NCBI RefSeq assembly: GCF_004565475.1
Contig: NZ_SRHX01000003.1
Span: 124,001 to 188,000, forward strand
DNA length: 64,000 nucleotides
Direction: 5' to 3'
DNA from: Lonepinella koalarum
GTDB taxonomy: Bacteria; Pseudomonadota; Gammaproteobacteria; Enterobacterales; Pasteurellaceae
Part shown: positions 47,835 to 57,522 of the stretch, piece after piece
Position numbering within the stretch: the stretch's first letter is position 1
Layout of the letters: each line of letters opens with the position of its first letter
Notes under the pieces: model-generated
Seen by the model: only the letters and a program-made list of their open reading frames with translations
Told to the model about the DNA's origin: nothing
The model's database searches: none
Made by a program: the position numbers and the translations under genes

Positions 47835-48863
47835 ATGCGAGATCTAAAAGAATTAGTACAACTCAATAACTTCGTACTTTTTCAAGCAGAAAATGGCAAG
47901 GTCAATATTGATGTGTACTTTCAAGATAATACCCTATGGCTAACACAAAAAGCTATTGCGGAACTATTTGAAAAAGGCAGAAGTACCATTACGGAGCATT
48001 TGAAAAAGATTTTTGAAAGTGGGGAATTAGATGAAAATTCAGTATGTCGGAATTTCCGACATACTGCTGCTGATGGTAAAAACTACATTACGCAATATTA
48101 TAATCTCAAAGCCATTACCGCCGTAGGTTATCGGGCAAATTCACAGCGTGCAGTAGAGTTTCGCAAATGGGCAACGTCGGTGTTGCACGATTATATTATC
48201 AAAGGTTTTGCTTTAGATGATGAACGCTTGAAACAAGGGCAGCATTTCGGCATTGATTATTTTGATGAGATGTTGGAGCGTATTCGTGAGATACGTTTGA
48301 GTGAACGGCGTTTATATCAAAAAATCACTGATATTTATGCCTTAAGTGCCGATTATGATAGTCAAGCGGATATTACTAAGCAGTTTTTCGCCACAGTGCA
48401 AAATAAATTGCATTGGGCGATTACAGGCAAAACCGCAGCGGAAATTATCTATACCGAAGCTGATGCCACAAAAATCTATATGGGCTTGAAGACGTGGAAA
48501 CACGCCCCAAATGGCAAGATTTTAAAAAGCGATGTGGTTGTGGCTAAAAATTATTTGAATGAAGAACATCTTAAAGTATTAGCACAAATCGTATCGGCAT
48601 ATTTGGATATGGCAGAAGCCCGAGCGAAAAATCGTCAAGTGATGAATATGCAAGATTGGGATCGTTTTTTGGCACAATTTTTAGAATTGGTGGATTATCC
48701 GATTTTAAAAGATTCAGGTAAAATTTCTATGTTACAAGCGAAATTGAAAGCGGAAAGTGAATATGAGAAATACCGTGTCATTCAAGATAAAAATTATGAA
48801 AGTGATTTTGATCGAGAAGTGAAAAAGTTATTGATAAAAGAGCAGCTAAGAGAACAAAAATGA
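47835..48863 (+). CDS. RhuM-family virulence-associated protein
   Basis: The ATG at 47835 has GGAG six bases upstream; an in-frame GTG at 47823 is less likely. The 342-residue protein is a full-length RhuM relative: [32 protein letters not shown] (HTH-like), [44 protein letters not shown], then [26 protein letters not shown]. RhuM proteins were first seen in Salmonella pathogenicity island 3; their biochemical role is not established. It starts 11 bp after the AlbA_2 gene and overlaps rfbB (ATGA). Confidence 0.82.
   Translation: MRDLKELVQLNNFVLFQAENGKVNIDVYFQDNTLWLTQKAIAELFEKGRSTITEHLKKIFESGELDENSVCRNFRHTAADGKNYITQYYNLKAITAVGYRANSQRAVEFRKWATSVLHDYIIKGFALDDERLKQGQHFGIDYFDEMLERIREIRLSERRLYQKITDIYALSADYDSQADITKQFFATVQNKLHWAITGKTAAEIIYTEADATKIYMGLKTWKHAPNGKILKSDVVVAKNYLNEEHLKVLAQIVSAYLDMAEARAKNRQVMNMQDWDRFLAQFLELVDYPILKDSGKISMLQAKLKAESEYEKYRVIQDKNYESDFDREVKKLLIKEQLREQK
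48000..48035 (+). repeat. 36-bp direct repeat, right copy
   Basis: This partner of 41831-41866 (one mismatch) lies in the same orientation inside the full-length RhuM gene. Recombination between the copies would delete the intervening 6.17 kb. Confidence 0.85.
48041..48065. repeat. 25-bp perfect palindrome inside the RhuM coding region
   Basis: AGTATGTCGGAA, a central T, and the exact complement form a 12-bp-arm palindrome. It encodes the conserved SVCRNFRHT segment. An imperfect version lies at the same motif in the chimeric RhuM gene (about 41874-41896). Confidence 0.85.
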
Positions 48864-49945
48864 AAATCCTACTCACAGGCGGTGCAGGCTTTATCGGCTC
48901 AGCAGTGGTTCGCCATATAATTAACCACACAAATGACAGCGTAATAAACGTGGATAAACTCACCTACGCTGGTAATCTTAACTCAATCAAAAGTGTCGCA
49001 AACGATCCACGCTATGCCTTTGAGCAAGTCGATATTTGCGATAAAACTGCCCTTGAGCAAGTGTTTGCGAAATATCAACCCGATGCCGTGATGCATTTAG
49101 CCGCAGAAAGCCACGTTGATCGCTCGATTGACGGGCCAGCTGCCTTTATTGAAACGAATATTATCGGCACTTACACTTTGCTTGAAGTGGCTCGTCATTA
49201 TTACAACGGCTTGAGTGGCGAGAAAAAAGCGGGGTTTCGTTTTCATCATATTTCAACCGATGAAGTGTTTGGTGATTTGCACGGCACGGACGATTTGTTC
49301 ACCGAAACCACGCCCTACGCTCCGAGCAGTCCTTATTCTGCGTCTAAAGCGTCAAGCGATCACTTGGTGCGAGCTTGGCACCGCACTTACGGCTTGCCAG
49401 TGGTGCTGACGAACTGTTCTAACAACTACGGGCCGTTTCATTTCCCTGAAAAACTCATTCCGCTGGTGATTTTAAATGCTATTCACGGCAAGCCGCTGCC
49501 GATTTATGGCAAGGGCGATCAAATCCGTGATTGGCTGTTTGTGGAAGATCACGCTCGAGCCTTGCATTTGGTATTAAGCAAAGGCGAAATTGGCGAAAGC
49601 TACAATATCGGTGGACACAACGAGAAAACGAATTTAAGCGTGGTGGAAACCATTTGCGACATTTTGGATAGTCTAAAAGGCAGTGAAAAACTCGCCAAAT
49701 TTGCACCGCACTTTTCTCAAATTAACTCATTCCGTGAGCTGATTACTTTTGTGCAAGACCGCCCCGGACACGATAAACATTATGCGATTGATGCGGCTAA
49801 AATGCAGCAAAAACTCGGCTGGAAACCTGTTGAGACCTTTGAAACAGGCTTGCGTAAAACCGTGGAATGGTATTTAGATAATCAAGAGTGGTGGCAAGCG
49901 ATTCAAGACGGTAGCTACAATCAACGTTTAGGCTTGGGGGAATAA
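48860..49945 (+). CDS. rfbB: dTDP-glucose 4,6-dehydratase
   Basis: This 361-residue extended SDR has the NAD motif [14 protein letters not shown] (residues 7-20), [26 protein letters not shown] and the catalytic YSASKAS. It converts dTDP-glucose to dTDP-4-keto-6-deoxyglucose, the branch point to dTDP-rhamnose and related sugars. It overlaps the RhuM gene by 4 bp. The partner rfbA is truncated right after it and rfbC and rfbD are not in the window, so the pathway is incomplete locally. G+C is higher than in the 33-40 kb genes. Confidence 0.92.
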   Translation: MKILLTGGAGFIGSAVVRHIINHTNDSVINVDKLTYAGNLNSIKSVANDPRYAFEQVDICDKTALEQVFAKYQPDAVMHLAAESHVDRSIDGPAAFIETNIIGTYTLLEVARHYYNGLSGEKKAGFRFHHISTDEVFGDLHGTDDLFTETTPYAPSSPYSASKASSDHLVRAWHRTYGLPVVLTNCSNNYGPFHFPEKLIPLVILNAIHGKPLPIYGKGDQIRDWLFVEDHARALHLVLSKGEIGESYNIGGHNEKTNLSVVETICDILDSLKGSEKLAKFAPHFSQINSFRELITFVQDRPGHDKHYAIDAAKMQQKLGWKPVETFETGLRKTVEWYLDNQEWWQAIQDGSYNQRLGLGE

Positions 49946-49947
49946 GG

Positions 49948-50106
49948 ATGAAAGGTATTATTCTCGCTGGTGGTTCAGGCACTCGCCTGTACCCGATTAC
50001 TCGTGGCGTATCCAAGCAACTGCTGCCTGTTTATGACAAACCGATGATTTATTATCCGCTTTCGGTGCTGATGCTGGCAGGCATTCGGGATATTTTGATT
50101 AATTAG
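49948..50106 (+). pseudogene. rfbA: Truncated glucose-1-phosphate thymidylyltransferase fragment
   Basis: Fifty-two codons beginning [18 protein letters not shown] and reaching [10 protein letters not shown] match the nucleotide-binding N-terminus of RmlA/RfbA, then stop (N, TAG). Full-length enzymes have about 290 residues, so more than 80 percent is missing. It starts 2 bp after rfbB with AAGGATG. A hairpin and then the convergent lysC follow directly, which marks the break point where the polysaccharide locus joins the core genome. Confidence 0.9.
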
Positions 50107-50129
50107 GCGTTGCTCAAGTCAACGCCTAA
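50103..50129. terminator. Hairpin at the end of the polysaccharide locus
   Basis: TTAGGCGTTG and CAACGCCTAA pair perfectly over 10 bp with a 7-nt loop, and the left arm includes the rfbA fragment stop codon. Only weak T tracts follow. It separates convergent rfbA and lysC. Confidence 0.6.
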
Positions 50130-50149
50130 TATTAATTTAAATAATAAAA

Positions 50150-51511
50150 CTATTCAGATAATTCAAATAACTCTTTATGTAATGCTCGCACTACATCATC
50201 AGCTTGGTGGCTAGGCACTAATGTACAAATATTATTGGTACTCGCACCATAGCTAATCATACGTATATTATATTTCTCTAAAGCGGTGAAGACACGTTTG
50301 GCGATACCGGAAGCAACGTGTAAGTCGTTGCCGATAAGCGCGACGAGAGACAAACCAGTATCAACTTTCACGGTACAAACTTCGCTTAGTTCAGTCAATA
50401 ATTCATTAGAAAGTAGATCTGCACCAGATGATGCTGACCCTGTTTTGTCAAGAGTGAGCGCAACGCTTACTTCGGATGTTGTGATGGTATCCACCGAAAT
50501 TTTGTGTCTAGCTAAAATACCGAAGACATTTGCTAAGAATCCCTGTGCATGTAACATGCTAAGGCTTGAAAGGGTTAATAAGGTTTGATCACGGCGTAAC
50601 GCAATGGCTCGGAAAGTAGGGCGTGGTTGCGGATCACGAGTCACCCAAGTACCACCGTCTTGTGGCGCTTTACTTGAACCCACATATACAGGAATATTGC
50701 TACGTACAGCAGGAAGAAGTGTCGCTGGATGTAATACTTTCGCGCCGAATGTTGCCATTTCTGCGGCTTCCGCAAAACTCATGGTATCAATGCGTTGAGC
50801 ATTTGGCACAATACGAGGATCGGTGGTGTAAATACCCGCTACATCTGTCCAAATTAACACATCTTTCGCATCTAGCACTTCCGCAATTAAAGCAGCAGAA
50901 TAGTCTGAACCACCACGACCTAGGGTAGTGGTTTTACCTTCTGGATCACGTCCAATAAAACCTTGAGTAATCACTAATTCACCACGATCAATTAATGGTT
51001 TTAGCACATTATCGCTATTTTTTCGGGTTAAATCATCATCCGGTGCAGCTTTGCCAAAGTGACTATTAGTCGCTACGACTGAACGTACATCGACCCATGT
51101 AGATTGAGCCTTTAATTCACGTAGTATTTCTATGAAAATACGTGTTGACATCATTTCACCGTGGCTGATTAATTCATCGGTTAAGGCCGCAGAAGTCGCT
51201 AGGCTAGCGGCTTCTGATAATGAGTCAATGTTATTTAATAAACGTTCAATTTCAGGTCGGACGAGAGAATCATTTTTTAATTCAGTTAAGATATTTTCTT
51301 GAATTTGACGGACTTCGCCGACTAATTTTTCTCGTTGAGTGCTATCCACTCCGTTAGCCAGAGCGACTAATAAGTTGGTAACACCAGCAGAAGCAGATAA
51401 AACTACTACTCGAGTATTAGGATCAGCAATAACAATATTGGCACAAGCCACCATTGCAGGATAATTTGCTACACTCGTTCCACCGAATTTGGCAATAGAT
51501 AAATGTGACAT
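50150..51511 (-). CDS. lysC: Lysine-sensitive aspartokinase III
   Basis: The start at 51511 has GGAGAA upstream and gives MSHLSIAKFGGTSVANYPAM, matching E. coli LysC; an upstream in-frame ATG is rejected. The 453-residue monofunctional aspartokinase has KFGGTSV for ATP/substrate binding, TTLGRGGSDYSAAL, IWTDVAGIYTTDPR and two C-terminal ACT domains for lysine feedback. It phosphorylates aspartate, the first step to lysine and diaminopimelate. I see no lysine riboswitch in the 187-bp upstream region. TTGACA on the minus strand at 51578-51573 may be its -35. Confidence 0.93.
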   Translation of the reverse strand: MSHLSIAKFGGTSVANYPAMVACANIVIADPNTRVVVLSASAGVTNLLVALANGVDSTQREKLVGEVRQIQENILTELKNDSLVRPEIERLLNNIDSLSEAASLATSAALTDELISHGEMMSTRIFIEILRELKAQSTWVDVRSVVATNSHFGKAAPDDDLTRKNSDNVLKPLIDRGELVITQGFIGRDPEGKTTTLGRGGSDYSAALIAEVLDAKDVLIWTDVAGIYTTDPRIVPNAQRIDTMSFAEAAEMATFGAKVLHPATLLPAVRSNIPVYVGSSKAPQDGGTWVTRDPQPRPTFRAIALRRDQTLLTLSSLSMLHAQGFLANVFGILARHKISVDTITTSEVSVALTLDKTGSASSGADLLSNELLTELSEVCTVKVDTGLSLVALIGNDLHVASGIAKRVFTALEKYNIRMISYGASTNNICTLVPSHQADDVVRALHKELFELSE

Positions 51512-51637
51512 AAGATGTTCTCCAAAATAAATAAAATATGAATGTGATAGAAATATCGGTTTAGTCAAATATTGTCAATATTTTTATTTAAAATAATCTT
51601 TAAAATTCAATTGCCCCTGAAATTTATCCATAAATGA

Positions 51638-51667
51638 TTGCGTATATTCCTTAAAGTACGGTAAAAT
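51638..51667 (+). promoter_or_regulatory. Probable proQ promoter
   Basis: TTGCGT at 51638-51643 and TAAAAT at 51662-51667, with an 18-bp spacer, lie 31 bp before the proQ ATG in the gap shared with divergent lysC. Confidence 0.45.
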
Positions 51668-51698
51668 ACGGCATATTTTTTATTCTAAGATTTGATAT

Positions 51699-52415
51699 AT
51701 GACAACAGAACAAACAACTGATGTTCAACAATTTGTTGAAATAAATACAGAACAAGTTAAACAACAAGATAATAACGTGAGTGCAGATGTCACAAAACGT
51801 TCAAATAAAGAAATTATTGCGTATTTGGCGGAAAAATTCCCCCTTTGTTTTAGTGTAGAGGGGGAAGCAAAACCTCTTAAAATTGGTGTGTTCCAAGATC
51901 TAGCAGAGGCGTTGGCGGATGATGAAAATGTGAGCAAAACACAATTACGTCATGCATTACGTCAATATACATCAAATTGGCGTTATTTACATGGATGTCG
52001 TTTAGGGGCGGAGCGTGTAGATTTACAGGGTAATCCAGCCGGCGTGTTAGAACAACAACATGCAGAACATGCACAACAACAGTTGGCTGAGGCGAAAGCG
52101 AAGTTGGCGGAGAAACGCGCAGCTGAAAAAGTGGCAGCGAAAGAAAAAATGAAAAAACGTGCAGTACGTAAGCCACAGCAGAATAAACCGAATAATAAAT
52201 TAAATAAAAAGCCCGTCACTCTACGTCAACATGAAGCCAAGGCACCATTAAGGGCAGTTTCTCTTGATTCTTTACAACAGGGCAGCCAAGTTAAGGTAAA
52301 AGTAGGCGATAGGGCAAAAAATGCGGTAATTTTAGAAATTGTCAAAGGTGCAGCGCGCGTTCAATTAGATAATGGGTTAGTCATGAACGTGACGGCTGAG
52401 CGTTTATTTGCATAA
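51699..52415 (+). CDS. proQ: RNA chaperone ProQ
   Basis: This 238-residue protein has the ProQ/FinO RNA-binding domain at about residues 33-125 ([59 protein letters not shown]), then a Lys/Ala/Gln-rich flexible linker, and a Tudor-like C-terminal domain ([32 protein letters not shown]). ProQ binds structured small RNAs and mRNA 3' ends. It is followed by prc, the order known from E. coli and Haemophilus. Confidence 0.94.
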   Translation: MTTEQTTDVQQFVEINTEQVKQQDNNVSADVTKRSNKEIIAYLAEKFPLCFSVEGEAKPLKIGVFQDLAEALADDENVSKTQLRHALRQYTSNWRYLHGCRLGAERVDLQGNPAGVLEQQHAEHAQQQLAEAKAKLAEKRAAEKVAAKEKMKKRAVRKPQQNKPNNKLNKKPVTLRQHEAKAPLRAVSLDSLQQGSQVKVKVGDRAKNAVILEIVKGAARVQLDNGLVMNVTAERLFA

Positions 52416-52521
52416 TAATATTTTAATGCCGTAGTGATCGTTAAGTTAAAATGTGAATTACGGCGTTTATACATCTATAGGATGCCTAGATGATGTTTTT
52501 CTTTTATTAGGAAAGTCAAAA

Positions 52522-54585
52522 ATGAAATTTATCAGAGCTAATTATATTTCAGTTTTACTGGTAACTGCGTTTTTTTCAGGAGCAGTGAGTGCGGTTGCAC
52601 CAAGTATCAAATTAAGTGAAGTTAAAATCCCCCAAGCAACGGAAGAAAATTCATTAGCAACCAAACGTGTCACCACGCGTTTAACTCAATCCCATTATCG
52701 TAAATTTCAATTAGATGATGCTTTTTCGCAAAAAATTTTTGATCGTTATGTAGATCTATTAGATTATAGCCATAATTTATTTATTCAGTCGGATATTGAT
52801 GAATTGCGTGAAAAATATGCAAATCAATTAGATGATGAATTAAATGAAGGTAAATTAGATATTGCCTTTGCAATGTATGAATTGATGACATTACGCCGTT
52901 ATGAACGTTATGCTTATGCCTTATCTTTGTTAGATAAAGAACCCAATTTAACCACTAATGATCAGATTGAAATTGATCGTAAAAAAGCGGCTTTTGCGAA
53001 AACCACAGAAGACGCGAATAAATTGTGGGAACAACGCGTTAAAAATGACATTATAGATCTTAAATTAAAAGATAAAAAATGGCCTGAAATTAAGAAAACG
53101 TTAACCAAACGTTATAATTTAGCCATTCGTCGTTTAACTCAAACTAAGTCGGACGATGTTACTCAACTGTATTTGAATGCTTTTGCTCGGGAAATTGATC
53201 CGCATACTAGCTATTTATCACCACGAGCTGCCAAAAACTTTAATGAAAGCATGAACTTATCATTGGAAGGGATTGGCGCAACCTTACGCCAAGAAGATGA
53301 TATGACGATTATTCAGTCTCTTGTTCCGGGGGCGCCTGCTGCGCTGAGTAAAAAATTAAAAGCAGGTGATAAGATTATCGGTGTTGGGCAAGCCACAGGT
53401 GAGATTGAAGATGTGGTCGGTTGGCGTTTAGAAGATGTGGTTGAAAAGGTTAAAGGCAAAAAAGGCAGTAAAGTTCGTTTAGAAATTGAGCCAGAAAAAG
53501 GTGGGAAAAATAAAATTATTACGTTAGTGCGTGATAAGGTGCGTATTGAAGATAGTGCTGCCAAATTAACGGTCGAAAAAGTTAATGGTGAAAATGTTGC
53601 TGTGATTAAAATTCCGACTTTCTATATTGGTTTAACGGCAGATGTACGCAAATTGTTAAATGAAATGAAAACCAAAAAAGCCACATCATTAATTATTGAT
53701 TTACGTGAGAATGGTGGGGGGGCATTAACAGAAGCGGTTGAATTAAGTGGGTTATTTATTTCTGATGGTCCGGTGGTGCAAATTCGTGATGCTTATAATC
53801 GTATTCGGGTACATGAAGATCCTGACAATGCGCAAGTTTATTCTGGTCCTTTATTAGTGATGATTAACCGTTACAGTGCTTCAGCATCAGAGATTTTTTC
53901 GGCAGCAATGCAAGATTATAACCGTGCTATTATTGTGGGTCAAAATACCTTTGGTAAAGGTACCGTTCAACAAAGTCGTTCATTAAATTTTGTGTATGAT
54001 TTAAATCAAGATCCATTAGGGTTTATTCAATACACTATTCAAAAATTTTATCGTATTGATGGGGGAAGTACCCAGTTAAAAGGGGTAGCTGCGGATATTA
54101 ACTTCCCTGAAATTATTGATACGAAAGAAACTGGCGAAGAAAAAGAAGATAATGCATTGCCATGGGATAAAATTCCCGCCGCGACTTATTCCGAGGTAGG
54201 GAATGCGCGTCAAGCAGTAGAAACGCTAAATGAAAAACACTTGCAACGTATCGCTAAAGATCCTGAATTTATGGCATTAAATGAAGAGCTGAAAATTCGT
54301 GATGAACGCCGTGAGCGTAAATTCTTATCATTAAATTATGAAGCACGTAAAGCAGAGCACGATAAAGATGACGCAAGACGGTTAAAAGATCTGAATGCAA
54401 GATTTGCTAGAGAGGGTAAGAAAGCATTAAAACATATTGATGATTTACCGAAAGATTATGAAGCTCCTGATTTCTTTTTAAAAGAAACGGAGAAAATGGC
54501 AGCAGATTTAGTGAAATTTAATGCAGAAACGGCTAGAACTGTTCAAGGTGATTCTCAATCAGTTGAAGATAAGGCACAAAAGTAA
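52522..54585 (+). CDS. prc: Tail-specific periplasmic protease Prc
   Basis: The ATG at 52522 (AGGAAAG upstream) opens a signal peptide, MKFIRANYISVLLVTAFFSGAVSA, so longer in-frame starts are rejected. The 687-residue protease has a PDZ domain near residues 250-345 (LEGIGATLRQEDDMTIIQSLVPGAPA), the catalytic serine cluster SASASE at 452-456 and Lys479 in FGKGTVQ. It trims periplasmic proteins such as PBP3 and, with NlpI, MepS. It thus links to the murein genes downstream. A run of seven G lies in frame at 53716-53722. Confidence 0.94.
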   Translation: MKFIRANYISVLLVTAFFSGAVSAVAPSIKLSEVKIPQATEENSLATKRVTTRLTQSHYRKFQLDDAFSQKIFDRYVDLLDYSHNLFIQSDIDELREKYANQLDDELNEGKLDIAFAMYELMTLRRYERYAYALSLLDKEPNLTTNDQIEIDRKKAAFAKTTEDANKLWEQRVKNDIIDLKLKDKKWPEIKKTLTKRYNLAIRRLTQTKSDDVTQLYLNAFAREIDPHTSYLSPRAAKNFNESMNLSLEGIGATLRQEDDMTIIQSLVPGAPAALSKKLKAGDKIIGVGQATGEIEDVVGWRLEDVVEKVKGKKGSKVRLEIEPEKGGKNKIITLVRDKVRIEDSAAKLTVEKVNGENVAVIKIPTFYIGLTADVRKLLNEMKTKKATSLIIDLRENGGGALTEAVELSGLFISDGPVVQIRDAYNRIRVHEDPDNAQVYSGPLLVMINRYSASASEIFSAAMQDYNRAIIVGQNTFGKGTVQQSRSLNFVYDLNQDPLGFIQYTIQKFYRIDGGSTQLKGVAADINFPEIIDTKETGEEKEDNALPWDKIPAATYSEVGNARQAVETLNEKHLQRIAKDPEFMALNEELKIRDERRERKFLSLNYEARKAEHDKDDARRLKDLNARFAREGKKALKHIDDLPKDYEAPDFFLKETEKMAADLVKFNAETARTVQGDSQSVEDKAQK

Positions 54586-54668
54586 ATAATTTTTTACCGC
54601 AGTTTACCTTAAATTAGGGGTGTAAAGGGGCAAAGTGCGGTGTATTTTGATTAAGTTTAAGGATTTTA

Positions 54669-56138
54669 ATGAAAGCAAAAGCGCGGCGATTTAAGTTTGC
54701 ACCATTAGTGATTTTAATTTCTGGTTTATGTACCAGCTGTACGGTGTCAGATTATTTTAATTCGGGTACGAATGTGCAGAAAGAAAGCATTAATGTGGAA
54801 CAAGCGAATCAGCAAATTGCACAAGCGAAAGCTGCCGAACAAGCTCGTCTTGAATTAGAAAAACAGCAACAAGCGGAAGCAAAAATAGTGGAATTAATGG
54901 GAAATCAACCTATACAGTTTTATTCCACTTTAGCGAAGATTTATGCGGCTAGAGAATTTTCACCCATTTGGCAAGATGAAAGTGCTAAAAAGAAATTTTT
55001 ACATGAATATGCTGGCTTGGTTGCCAGTGGGATCTCTATTCGTGCCGCAATTTCCTTGGATGCTATTAGCGTAACGCCGGTAGAAGAGATTCAACATGAT
55101 ATTTTATTAACCGATGCTTTTTTAAGCTATATGTATTATACCAAGAAAGTGCCGTCATTAGCACAGAATTGGTTATATTCGCAAAATAGTTATAAAGCCG
55201 ATAAACCTGAGGATGAGTTAATTGAACTTTGGTTAACTGCGGTGCAAAATAATCAAAATTTAGATTTTGTGAATATATTATCGGCAAGTAATCATTTATA
55301 TCAGGAAACATTACAATATATCTCAAATAGTTTAGCCATGACTGATAAGGAAAAATCCAGTACTATATTGTATAAATTAGCCTTAAATGCACAACGTTTA
55401 CGGATTATTCCGAGCTTTGAAAATGGTATTTTTGTCAATATTCCAAGCTATCAATTAAACTATTATCGTGATGGTGAATTAGTCTTAAATTCTCGTGTTA
55501 TTGTGGGTAAAGAAGCACGTAAAACCCCTGTAATGTATAGCAAATTAAGTAATCTGGTAGTGAATCCACCTTGGCATATCCCGAATACTATTTTAACTAA
55601 AGATATTGTGCCAAAATTAGCCCGTGATCCCGGTTATGCAGAGCGGGCAAGTTTGGAAATTTTTGATAGTAAAGGAAATAAAATTAGTGCTTACAGCGTG
55701 AACTGGTCTCAATATGTGAATAGTAAATCCGTACCATTCCGTATTCGTCAAAAGGCGGGCGATGACAGTGCGTTAGGGCGTTTTAAATTTAATATGCCAA
55801 GTTCTGATGCGATTTACTTGCATGATACGCCTAATCGTAGTTTATTTAATAAAACATCAAGGGCGTTAAGTTCTGGCTGTGTACGAGTATCTAAGTCTGA
55901 TGAATTAGCGAGTGTATTATTAAAAGAAGCGGGTTGGTCAATGGATAAAAAACAGAGGGTTTTAGCCAGTAAGAAAACCACATCTGTGCCGATTCAATCT
56001 GATAACCCTGTATATTTATACTATGTGACAACTTGGATTGAAAATGGTAAAGTACAGACTTTGCCAGATATTTATGGCTATGATAAGCTAAGTGCACCGA
56101 ATTACATTAACTGGAATACGGTGCAGAAATATCTTTAA
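54669..56138 (+). CDS. ldtD: L,D-transpeptidase, LdtD (YcbB) family
   Basis: This 489-residue protein has a basic, hydrophobic N-terminus ending in CTSC (residue 24), a poor but possible lipobox, or else a membrane anchor. A Gln/Ala-rich coiled stretch follows (about 40-70), then the scaffold domain and the YkuD catalytic domain from about 255. The active site reads YLHDTPNRSLF and RALSSGCVRV, with catalytic Cys, as in E. coli YcbB. It makes 3-3 cross-links in peptidoglycan. The prc-ldtD-mepK order is as in Haemophilus. Confidence 0.88.
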   Translation: MKAKARRFKFAPLVILISGLCTSCTVSDYFNSGTNVQKESINVEQANQQIAQAKAAEQARLELEKQQQAEAKIVELMGNQPIQFYSTLAKIYAAREFSPIWQDESAKKKFLHEYAGLVASGISIRAAISLDAISVTPVEEIQHDILLTDAFLSYMYYTKKVPSLAQNWLYSQNSYKADKPEDELIELWLTAVQNNQNLDFVNILSASNHLYQETLQYISNSLAMTDKEKSSTILYKLALNAQRLRIIPSFENGIFVNIPSYQLNYYRDGELVLNSRVIVGKEARKTPVMYSKLSNLVVNPPWHIPNTILTKDIVPKLARDPGYAERASLEIFDSKGNKISAYSVNWSQYVNSKSVPFRIRQKAGDDSALGRFKFNMPSSDAIYLHDTPNRSLFNKTSRALSSGCVRVSKSDELASVLLKEAGWSMDKKQRVLASKKTTSVPIQSDNPVYLYYVTTWIENGKVQTLPDIYGYDKLSAPNYINWNTVQKYL

Positions 56139-56233
56139 AACGTTATAGGCTAAAAATTTAGCCTATAATTTTTGAACTAAGCAGAGTAGTATTACTCTAA
56201 TTATCATCATTACACAAATATAGAGAACGAAAA

Positions 56234-56794
56234 ATGACAGAAATTAACCATAGTCGCCGCAAATGGTTATCTTTAGGAGGAATTGTGCTGGGAGCAGCAA
56301 CTTTATCACCTAACTCCGTATTAGCGGTCGTTTCCACACCAAAACCACGAATTTTGCGTTTAAGAAATATTAATACCGGAGAAACATTTAGCTCTGAATT
56401 TGCGGAAGGTAAAGGTTTCTCAAATACCACATTACAAAAATTAAATTGGTTTATGCGTGATTGGCATTTAAACCGTGCTCGTGCCATGGATCCAAAGTTA
56501 TATACTAAATTGTATAATATCCAAGGTGGCTTAGGTTTGCGTAATACAGAAATTCAAATTATTTCAGGTTATCGTACGCAAGCGACCAACAATAGTTTAC
56601 GTAAACATTCTCGTGGTGTTGCATCAAATAGTTACCATATTAAAGGTCAGGCAGTAGATTTCCGTATTGACGGTGTACCATTAGCTAAAATTAAAGCCAG
56701 TGCAGAACGTTTAAACAATGGGGGTGTTGGTTATTATCCGAGAAGTAATTTTGTTCATGTTGATACCGGTCCAGTGCGTACTTGGCGTGGTTAA
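56234..56794 (+). CDS. mepK: Murein DD-endopeptidase MepK (YcbK), Tat-exported
   Basis: This 186-residue DUF882/M15-type metallopeptidase begins with a twin-arginine signal (SRRKWLSLGGIVLGAATLS). Zinc-site motifs are ISGYRT, SYHIKGQAVDFRI and FVHVDTGPVRTWRG, close to E. coli YcbK. MepK cleaves cross-links in peptidoglycan, including the 3-3 type made by LdtD, whose gene lies directly upstream. The pairing of a cross-linking and a cleaving enzyme in tandem is conserved in this family of bacteria. Confidence 0.9.
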   Translation: MTEINHSRRKWLSLGGIVLGAATLSPNSVLAVVSTPKPRILRLRNINTGETFSSEFAEGKGFSNTTLQKLNWFMRDWHLNRARAMDPKLYTKLYNIQGGLGLRNTEIQIISGYRTQATNNSLRKHSRGVASNSYHIKGQAVDFRIDGVPLAKIKASAERLNNGGVGYYPRSNFVHVDTGPVRTWRG

Positions 56795-56818
56795 TCAAAG
56801 GAAAATAACGAGAAACAG

Positions 56819-56842
56819 AACCGCAGTTTGGCGGTTTTGTTG
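56819..56842 (+). terminator. Terminator after mepK
   Basis: AACCGC and GCGGTT pair across AGTTTG, followed by a T-rich run. Confidence 0.6.
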
Positions 56843-56872
56843 TTTTTATTCATGCTTATTTAAGGTGGGAAA

Positions 56873-57502
56873 ATGAATATTGAGATTATTCCAGTAACGG
56901 CATTTCAACAAAACTGTTCTATTATTTGGAATGACGAGAAAAAAGCCGCTATTATCGATCCGGGTGGAGATGCGCCTAAATTAATTAAACGTATTGATGC
57001 CTTAGGGTTAGATCTGCAAGGGATTTTACTGACTCACGGACATTTAGATCACGTTGGTGCTGCAACCAAGTTAAAACAATATTTTAATGTAGAAATGATG
57101 GGATCAAATTCTTTGGATAAGATTTTATTTGCCGCTTTACCACAACAATCTCGTCAATTTGGTGTGTTTGAAATTGATGCTTTTGAACCCGATCATTGGT
57201 TAGATAAAGAGGGTGAAATTTTAAATATTGCAGGATTTGAATTTGAGATCCTACATTTACCCGGTCATGCTCCGGGACACATTGGTTTTATTGAGCATAA
57301 TGAAGGTATTGCATTTACCGGTGATGTGTTGTTTAAGCAAGGTATTGGGCGGACCGATTTGCTCGGTGGGAATCACACGGATTTAATTAATTCGATTAAG
57401 CAAAAAATGTATCAATTACCAGATGATATGGTTGTTCTCCCCGGACATGGACCACATACTACGATTGGGCAGGAGAAATTGAATAATCCCTTTGTGAAAT
57501 AA
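56873..57502 (+). CDS. ycbL: Metallo-beta-lactamase-fold hydrolase YcbL
   Basis: This 209-residue glyoxalase II-like protein has the metal-binding THGHLDHVG (His55, His57, Asp59, His60), LPGHAPGH, FTGDVLF and LPGHGPHT. Relatives act as type II glyoxalases or as uncharacterised thioester hydrolases; the substrate is not fixed by sequence. AAGGTGG precedes the ATG. It lies after mepK, as in E. coli and Haemophilus. A repeat-derived hairpin follows. Confidence 0.9.
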   Translation: MNIEIIPVTAFQQNCSIIWNDEKKAAIIDPGGDAPKLIKRIDALGLDLQGILLTHGHLDHVGAATKLKQYFNVEMMGSNSLDKILFAALPQQSRQFGVFEIDAFEPDHWLDKEGEILNIAGFEFEILHLPGHAPGHIGFIEHNEGIAFTGDVLFKQGIGRTDLLGGNHTDLINSIKQKMYQLPDDMVVLPGHGPHTTIGQEKLNNPFVK

Positions 57503-57522
57503 TATTACTACAGTAATGACAA

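Noticed and set aside
41465-48863. A complete, active defence island formed by RhuM and AlbA_2 genes
   Set aside because: No nuclease, methylase or other recognised defence effector accompanies them, and one RhuM is broken. The association with the sugar cassette is better explained as recombination hitchhiking.
51512-51698. Possible lysine riboswitch before lysC
   Set aside because: The 187-bp upstream region is AT-rich and shows none of the conserved purine-rich core or the set of helices of the lysine riboswitch.
52453-52521. Upstream extension of prc by 23 codons
   Set aside because: The internal ATG has a good ribosome-binding site and starts a normal signal peptide; the extension would bury it.
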